This document shows, piece by piece, positions 57,417 to 64,000 of a stretch of 64,000 bases of DNA. The position numbers were made by a program, and so were the translations under genes. Positions within the stretch are counted from its first letter, which is position 1, and every line of letters begins with the position of its first letter. Origin of the DNA: Saururus chinensis (lineage: Eukaryota; Streptophyta; Magnoliopsida; Piperales; Saururaceae); contig CP141148.1 in the NCBI GenBank assembly GCA_035235625.1, positions 8,675,001-8,739,000 on the forward strand, written 5' to 3'. The notes under the pieces were generated by a model that was given only the letters and a program-made list of their open reading frames with translations, made no database searches and was not told the origin of the DNA.

Positions 57417-60097
57417 ATGGGCAACTGCTTAGATTCTTCGGCTAGAGTTCAGAGCTCACAACAGCCGTCTGGTAATATTCATGGGCTGGAGGTCGTTTAT
57501 TCCTCTTACACTTCTCGAGTTCTTATTATGTTTTTTGTACGGGAGACCCTTTTCCGGCTCTTTTCCCTTCCCATCCAAGTTTAAAAGTTTTTGAAATTTG
57601 CTTGATTTTGTTATCTTTAATATTCTATGATGATTGGATACAAATGTTTTCAAGCTATGGAGGCATTCGTGTTATATTAATTTGCTTTTTTTAATTGGGC
57701 TGGGGAATTAGAAGTGTGATATTTCGAGGTGGTAATCACGAAGCTTTTTTTGTTATATTTTGCAACTAAGTTAGTACATGATTGGAGGTGATTTTTACGT
57801 TGCATAAACCAAGTTAGTACATGATTGGAGGTGATTTTTACGTTGCATAATTAAGGCCATGTTTCTATGGCAATAGCAATCTTAAAGTTATGATTTTATT
57901 TCTCTGAATTTTTAGGACATATAGCATTTGGTTATTCATAGAGTATTTATTTAGGGGGAAGATAGTACTTGTAAGCTCTGTTCACACTTGCTATGAAATG
58001 TTCTCCCATTCTTGGGTTTTAATCTTCCTTCATACTTGTTGTAGTTCTAAAGAATCAAGAGCCAAAATGTGTATAGCGTTGTATCCTTTTTGTAACTCTG
58101 TTATATCTCTGAATCAAAGGCTTCAAAAACCAACAACAAGAGAAAACTATCTACAAGTGCATCAAGTTTGACTCTGCTATCTTACAGCGAGAAGAGTGGT
58201 AGTTCTAATGCTTTAACCCCACGAACTGAGGGCAAAATCTTGTCATCCCCAAATTCGAAAAACTTCTCTTTCAATGAGCTCATAAATGTGACTAGAAACT
58301 TTCGTGCAAAATCTCTCGTTGGAGAAGGATGATTTGGTTATGTTTTCAAGGGATGGGTCGACGAGCAAACATTAACTGCTTCAAAGCCTGGATCTGGAAC
58401 GGTTGTTGCTGTGAAGAAGCTTAAACCAGAGGGTTTTCAAGGCCACAAAGAGTGGTTGGTAAGTCATTCCTCTCTTATAGAATTTGTTTAATTAAGTTTC
58501 TCAGTTTTATTGGTGTTATTAATTTGGTTTCACAACTGATGTGGACAGACAAAAGTTCAGTACCTCAGTCAACTTTACCATCCAAATCTAGTTAGGCTTA
58601 TCGGTTATTGCTCTTAGGGTGACTACCGATTACTAGTCTATGAGTACATGCCAAAAGGCAGTCTGGAGAACCACCTATTTAGACGTAAATTATCGTACTT
58701 TGTTTTATGTTACTTGGAAATGAAATCATGCTCCTTGTTCATTTTCGGGAGAAATGTTTGTCATAAAATCAAAGATCCCACAGTTTCAACATTTAAAGAA
58801 GTAGATTTATAATTTCATATAATTTATGTATGATGAAGTGGCTTTGTTTGTAGTGTACGGACATGAATGCCTGCTTGTTGTGACTCGTTTTAATATGTAA
58901 AAATATCTATTTAGCAATTGTTGACTTCTTTTTAGCAATATTGCATCTCATAGTTGAAAATGAACCTCTTTTTTAGGAGGAGCTCAGTCATTTTCTTGGG
59001 CTATAAGAATCAAAGTTGCAATTGGTGTTGCACGAGGACTCACATTCTTGCACGATTCAAAATGTCAAGTGATACATTGCAATGTTAATGCTTCAAATAT
59101 CCTCCTTGATGTAGTATGTCTAAAGCTGCACATATTACATGATCCCAAGTAGAATGTGTTGACCTCATTTTTATTGTTTGGATGGGTGGGGCTTGCCTAA
59201 GATGGGACTACCAGTGTTTATTAATTGTGCATAATATTGCATACTTTGTTTTCCTTTGTCACATTAACTTCTATCTCAAAGTTGTTAACGATGCAGGATT
59301 TTAATGCAAAGCTTTCTGATTTTGATCTGGCAAAAGCAAGTCCCATTGGGGACAGGACCCATGTTTCTACCCAAGTTGTGGGAACTCGTGGTTATGCTGC
59401 CCCAGAGTATCTTGCCACAGGTCTTATTCTCTTAGTCCTTGTATTTCTTTGGGAAGAAATGTAACACTCTTACGTACCTATTCTGCTATTTATTATGAAG
59501 ATGCTAAGCACTATTAAGGCATTTTTTCTTGTGTTAGTATTCCTAGTGGTTGATGCAACAATTAGGTTATTGTGAGGATGCTAAATACCTTAAAACATTT
59601 TTTTTCTTATATTTATGTTCCTAATGGTGGATACAAGAGGTAGGCTATCTGCTAAAAGTGATGTTTATAGCTTTGGGGTGGTTCTACTGGAGCTTTTGAC
59701 CGGGAGGAGAGCGCTTGACAAGAACAAAGCCAGTGCAGAATATAATTTGGTTGACTGGGCAAGGCCATATTTAGGTGACAGGCGCAAGCTATTCCTTGTT
59801 ATGGACACTAAGTTGGAGGGACAATACCCTCAAAAAGCAGCCTATGGATTTTCTACCCTTGCTTTGCAGTGCCTCACCTCTGAAGCCAAAGTAAGGCCAC
59901 AAATGTCTGAAGTTTTGACGACTTTAGAACAGCTTCAAATGGCAAAGAATGTCTTAAGAGTTACTCCACCAGAACACAAAGGGGATTCCAGTCCTGTACG
60001 GAAATCGCCATTAAGACATCTCCTTCACCACGGCATGCGACCCCTGGTGAATCACCATTATCATCATATAGGCAATCCCCACGTATATGTTGAATGA
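57417..60097 (+). pseudogene. RLCK-VII type receptor-like cytoplasmic kinase, pseudogene
   Basis: RLCK-VII (PBL) kinases relay signals from cell-surface immune and growth receptors. Six exons are seen: 57417-57471, ~58120-58458, 58549-58684, 58977-59110, 59297-59420 and 59640-60097. The N-terminus MGNCLDSSARVQ has the myristoylation Gly2 and palmitoylation Cys4. Kinase blocks follow: [75 protein letters not shown] and [20 protein letters not shown]. There is a stop in the Gly-rich loop (GEG-stop-FG, TGA 58330-58332) and another after IGYCS (TAG, ~58615). The catalytic RD is replaced (IHCNVNASN for IYRDFKASN), and DFG reads DFD. The exon 1-2 junction also does not keep frame as I read it. The 3' half is still open, and a gypsy LTR starts ~20 bp after the stop. 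Confidence 0.88.
57768..57853. repeat. 43-bp tandem duplication in kinase intron 1
   Basis: AAGTTAGTACATGATTGGAG... at 57768 recurs at 57811 nearly unchanged. Confidence 0.85.
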
Positions 60098-60118
60098 GGC
60101 AACTAATCATGTATCTAT

Positions 60119-60482
60119 TGTGCATGATGACCAGACTCGACCACTGCTTATTAGTTGCTTAGACTTATTTTATTATTTTCGTACGATTTGCTATTGTAAT
60201 AATTAGTATAATGGATGTTTAGATGTATTTTGAGTTGGTTCAGTCAGTGACCCAGGTTAGCCGAACCACTGACTGTTAGGCGCTCCTAGGGAAGTGGGCC
60301 AGCCCGGGTTGGGTTGGCGTGACTCCCTAGGGGACTGGTCGTCCCCTATATGGGTCGACCTTGGTTACTTTTGGAGGTTATGAAAAATATTGAATCTCAG
60401 TTTCTCCCCTTTCTTCTCCAATTCTCCCCTTTCACTATATAGTACTCCTAGGTACCGTTTGTGCCTACAATCGGGCACAACA
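60119..60482 (+). repeat. 5' LTR of the right-hand gypsy element
   Basis: TG start just after the kinase stop codon; CA end before the primer site. The last ~60 bp resemble the LTR end at 7.37-7.43 kb. Confidence 0.75.
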
Positions 60483-63400
60483 TTAGTATCGGAGCATTAC
60501 GATTGTCGGACATGGCTCAAGGAAAGCAAACTGCTGTTGTTCCGGAGGTTCAGACGGAGAAGGAGGCACCAGCGTCAGCACCTGCTTCTACGGACAGCCC
60601 GAAGGACGATCTTCCTGCCACCGCCAGCGATGCTAAACTCGACAAAATCATAGCCGCGCTAGAGGTTCTGACATCGTACATGGCGAATACAGTCAAGGGC
60701 GAAGTCCTGGGGCGCACAGCGCCCATCCTGCGGGGGCTGCCTCCTGTGGTCATGGAGAAGGGTGGCCCGTCCCAAACTGCTGAGCCCGCCTTCCCTTGCC
60801 CTCCGGCGACTGTGGATGTCGACACACGAGTCTTCCCTAGCCTAGCGCACTTCCCTCCCGGAATTCCAGCCCCAGAGGGGCGCCACCAGGCCTAGGACAT
60901 GCGAGGCACACCAGGTGTTCGAGATAATGCCCAGATGATGCCGCCCGCCCCCAACCAGTTTCCAGATGCAGAGGATGATTGGGATGATTATCCGGAGCAT
61001 CGCGGCAGAGCCCGTGGGGGGGCTGAACCTCGTCTTGCTCGTTTGCAGTTCCCTCGCTATAATGGGGATGATGACCCGGTAGAATGGCTGTATAAAGCAG
61101 AGAAGTTCTTCTCCTATCAAGGCATGCACTCTGAGACAGAGTGTCTGCGCATAGCGGCCTTTCATTTGGATGGCGATGCATCGGTTTGGTTCCAGAACTT
61201 TGAGAAAGAGGTGCGCTATCCTACTTGGGCAGCATTCTCTGATGAAATATGCACACAGTTCGGCCCCAATGAATTTCAAGATTTCAATGAGATGTTGTCA
61301 GCCCTGTGCCAGACCACAACCGTGCGAGCCTATTATACAGACTTCATGAAGATCGCCAACAGGCTGCCAGAATGGCCTATGGCCGCCCTGGTGGGTACGT
61401 TCAAGCGTGGGTTGAAACCAGAAATTTCAGAGGAGATGCGTCACTTCCCTTGCACAAGTATGCGGGATGTGGTGCGACATGCACGGATCGAAGAGGAAAA
61501 GCTGGCCCGTCAGCGCAAGGGCGGGCGCTTGGGACCTCCACCCCGGCCTGGACTGAGCTCTACTCCTATGGTGACTTCTTCGGGCAATCCGGCCACAGGC
61601 CGCCTAGGCCAACCGGCTGCAGCGGCCGCGCCCATTGTTTGTCGCCTCACGCCTGCCCAGATGGACGAGCGCCGAGCCAAGGGGCTGTGCTTTTGTTGTG
61701 ATGAAACATTCGTGCCTGGACATCGCTGCGCTGTTAAGGGCAGCTTGCTCGTGGAGGAGGTCGACGACGAGGTCGACAGCAAGGCCGACGCTACATCATT
61801 AGTAGCCGAGGACGCGCTGCCTGAGATTTCAGTCCATGCATTCGCTGGCACTTTCACTCCGCACACTATGCGGGTGCAGGGATTCCTGAAGCGGGAGCAA
61901 GTAGCTATCTTGATCGACAGTGGTTCCACCCATAATTTTATTAATGATAAGGTAGCTCATCGCCTCGGATGTGTGGTGTCAGACTCGAAACCGTTCGAGG
62001 TATTGATTGGTGATGGTAAGCACCTTCGAAGTACCGGTGTGTGCGCTCAGATTGCTCTCTCGATTCAGGGAACCGTATTTGTCACCGACCTATTCTTATT
62101 GCCCACAAAAGGGGCGGATGTCGTTTTGGGAGTACAGTGGCTACAGGAATTGGGTGATGTTGTGTGGAATTTTCGGGATATGGTGATGGAATTCGAGCAC
62201 CAGGGACAGCAGGTTCGGTTGGAGGGGTCCCGGCCTGGCACTCTTCTTGCGGCCCAGGACATGGGCTCCTTCTTCAGGTTTGCCCCTCAGGGTATTCTTT
62301 TTGCAGCAGCGGGCTATTATAGGCGTTCCACAGGATTGGATTCCCTCTGATTTGCAGGTACTCTTGACCGAACATGACGACTTATTCGCTGAGCCGCAAG
62401 GGCTGCCTCCCATCCGGCCTCATGACCACCGTATCTCAATTCTTCCAGGGGCAGCACCAGCCAATGTCCGACCATACCGTTTTCCTCACATCCAGAAGTC
62501 TGAGATTGAACAGTTGGTCGCGGACATGCTACAATCCGGCATCATTCGTCCTAGCACGAGTTCTTATTCATCTCCTGTGCTTTTGGTTCGCAAGAAAGAT
62601 GGCTCGTGGCGGTTTTGTGTGGATTACCATGCTCTGAATGCCATCACTATCAAAGATAAGTACCCCATCCCTGTGATTGAAGAATTGTTGGATGAATTGA
62701 CAGGTGTCAGCGTTTTTAGTAAGCTTGATCTTCGTTCTGGGTATCACCAGATTCGTGTACAGCCCTCTGATGTACACAAGACAGCATTCCGGACTCACGA
62801 TAGCCACTTCAAATTCTTGGTCATGCCTTTTGGTCTGACCAATGCCCCCTCCATGTTCCAGTCTCTGATGAATGATATTTTTCGGCCTTTCCTTCGCCGG
62901 CACATATTGGTCTTCTTTGAGGTATACAGTCGGTCATGGGATGAACACTTGACTCATCTCAGGTCGGTTTTCTCTATATTGCGTGCTAATTCCTTATTTC
63001 TGAAGCGTTCGAAGTGTTCATTTGGCAGCCCGCAGGTTGAGTATTTGGGTCACATTATTTCTTAGAACGGTGTTGCTACTGACCCGGCCAAAGTGGCCGC
63101 TATGCTCTCATGGCCGACCCCAACATGTGTCCGAGCGCTGAGGGGTTTCCTTGGTCTTACAGGCTATTATCGCCTGTTTATCCAGCGGTATGGCGAATTG
63201 GCTCGTCCTCTTACAGAACTATTGAAGAAGGGGGCATTCATATGGTCGCCGGCGGCCCAAACAACCTTTGATGAGTTAAAGCAAGCCATGGCGTCTGCCC
63301 CGGTCCTGCTCCTACCGGATTTTAGTCGGCCGTTTGCGGTGGAAACAGATGCGTCGGAGAAAGGCTTGGGTGCTGTCCTCTTGCAAGATGACCGACCCCT

Positions 63401-64000
63401 AGCTTATTTCAGCAAAGCACTCGCTGGTCGCTCCTTGTCTATGTCAATATATGAGAAGGAAATGTTGGCTATCATCCTCGCCGTTGCCAAATGGCGCCCG
63501 TATCTATTGGGTCGTTGTTTTCTAATTCGCACCAATCATCAGCCACTGAAATAGTTTTTGGATCAGCGTGTGTCTACTCTGGCTCAGCAGAGGTGGGTGA
63601 GTAAGTTGTTTGGCTATGACTATGAGTTAGTGTACAAGAAGGGGTCCGACAATATCGTTGCTGATGCGCTCTCTCGTAGTCCAGCCCCGGGTTCCTGCTG
63701 CACCATCTCCACCCTTTCTTGCCCGTTTATTGAGGAGCTCCAGTGAGCATATGGTTTGGATTCATGGACGCAGGGAGTTATTGATGCCATTCAGGCCGAA
63801 CCAGCAGCCCGGCCTTTCTTTGTGTGGCGGGATGGCCTTCTGTTCTGGAAAAACAGCTTGTGGGTACCAGAGGTTTCTGATTTGCGCAGCCGTATCATTT
63901 CACATTTCCATGACACTCAGGTGGCTGGTTACGAGGGGTCCTTCCGTGCATATAAGCGGGTTAGCCAGAGCTTCTTATGGAGGGGTGTTCGTCGTGCCGT
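60119..64000 (+). mobile_element. Ty3/gypsy element, chromovirus-like, 5' part; continues off the window
   Basis: 5' LTR of about 364 bp (60119-60482, TGTGCATG to GGGCACAACA), then a primer-type site TTAGTATCGGAGC. Parts in gypsy order: GAG (~60.5-61.7 kb; LARLQFPRYNGDDDPVEWLY, a CFCCDE..GHRC finger), protease (~61.9 kb, LIDSGSTHNFIN), reverse transcriptase (~62.5-63.1 kb, FSKLDLRSGYHQIRV, MPFGLTNAPSMFQ), RNase H (~63.3-63.7 kb, VETDASEKGLGAVLLQ) and the start of integrase at the edge. Fairly well kept, with a few breaks. Likely the same family as the relic at 5.9-7.4 kb. Age cannot be set without the 3' LTR. Confidence 0.9.

Noticed and set aside
1-64000. tRNA and rRNA genes
   Set aside because: I looked for the conserved tRNA B-box word GGTTCGA in context and found only isolated matches without a foldable cloverleaf; nothing rRNA-like was seen. 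A covariance-model scan would be decisive.

Overview
This is a window of plant nuclear DNA, almost certainly from a flowering plant. It carries spliced genes for plant-only or plastid-targeted proteins (chloroplast protoporphyrinogen oxidase, a chloroplast 10-kDa co-chaperonin fragment, an RLCK-VII type kinase, a CYP59-like splicing cyclophilin), AT-rich introns, plant Ty1/copia and Ty3/gypsy elements and small TA-flanked MITEs. I cannot name the species.

Layout. 1-4.3 kb: a copia relic followed by the first five exons of a plastid protoporphyrinogen oxidase gene on the minus strand; the remaining exons are not in the window. 4.6-5.9 kb: a degenerate tandem array with G-rich (possible G-quadruplex) blocks, directly upstream of that gene. 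5.9-7.4 kb: a gypsy 3' relic. 8.2-9.1, 13.5-14.5 and 39.7-41.1 kb: three dispersed copies of one small gene. Two copies (13875-14351 and 40172-40633) splice into 99-residue secreted peptide precursors with three tiny exons each; the third is dead. 15.0-22.3 kb: a young, nearly whole copia element with 408-bp LTRs and a perfect target duplication. 23.7-27.9 and 36.4-39.2 kb: long LTR-like sequences. 28.3-35.3 kb: an older minus-strand copia element with a solo LTR inside it and a second, inverted solo LTR inside that. 39.18-39.36 kb: a near-perfect GC-rich palindromic MITE. 41.3-43.1 kb: a two-exon GPI-anchored protein gene with one in-frame stop. 43.6-46.0 kb: a hAT-like element and a CT-rich foldback. 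47.7-48.0 kb: a chaperonin-10 pseudogene. 48.5-55.3 kb: a CYP59-like gene lacking its cyclophilin domain and frameshifted. 57.4-60.1 kb: a six-exon kinase pseudogene. 60.1-64.0 kb: a gypsy element running off the right edge.

The host genes do not form a pathway. Most are decayed or partial, so the region looks like a fractionating, transposon-rich segment. The exception is the small peptide family. Its two intact copies share a promoter layout (TATA box exactly 57 bp before the ATG in all three copies), a signal peptide, a basic KKY motif and a Gly-Asp-Tyr plus proline-rich C-terminal exon that resembles tyrosine-sulfated plant peptide precursors. The exons are too short to appear as ordinary ORFs. 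I consider it the most likely undescribed system here.
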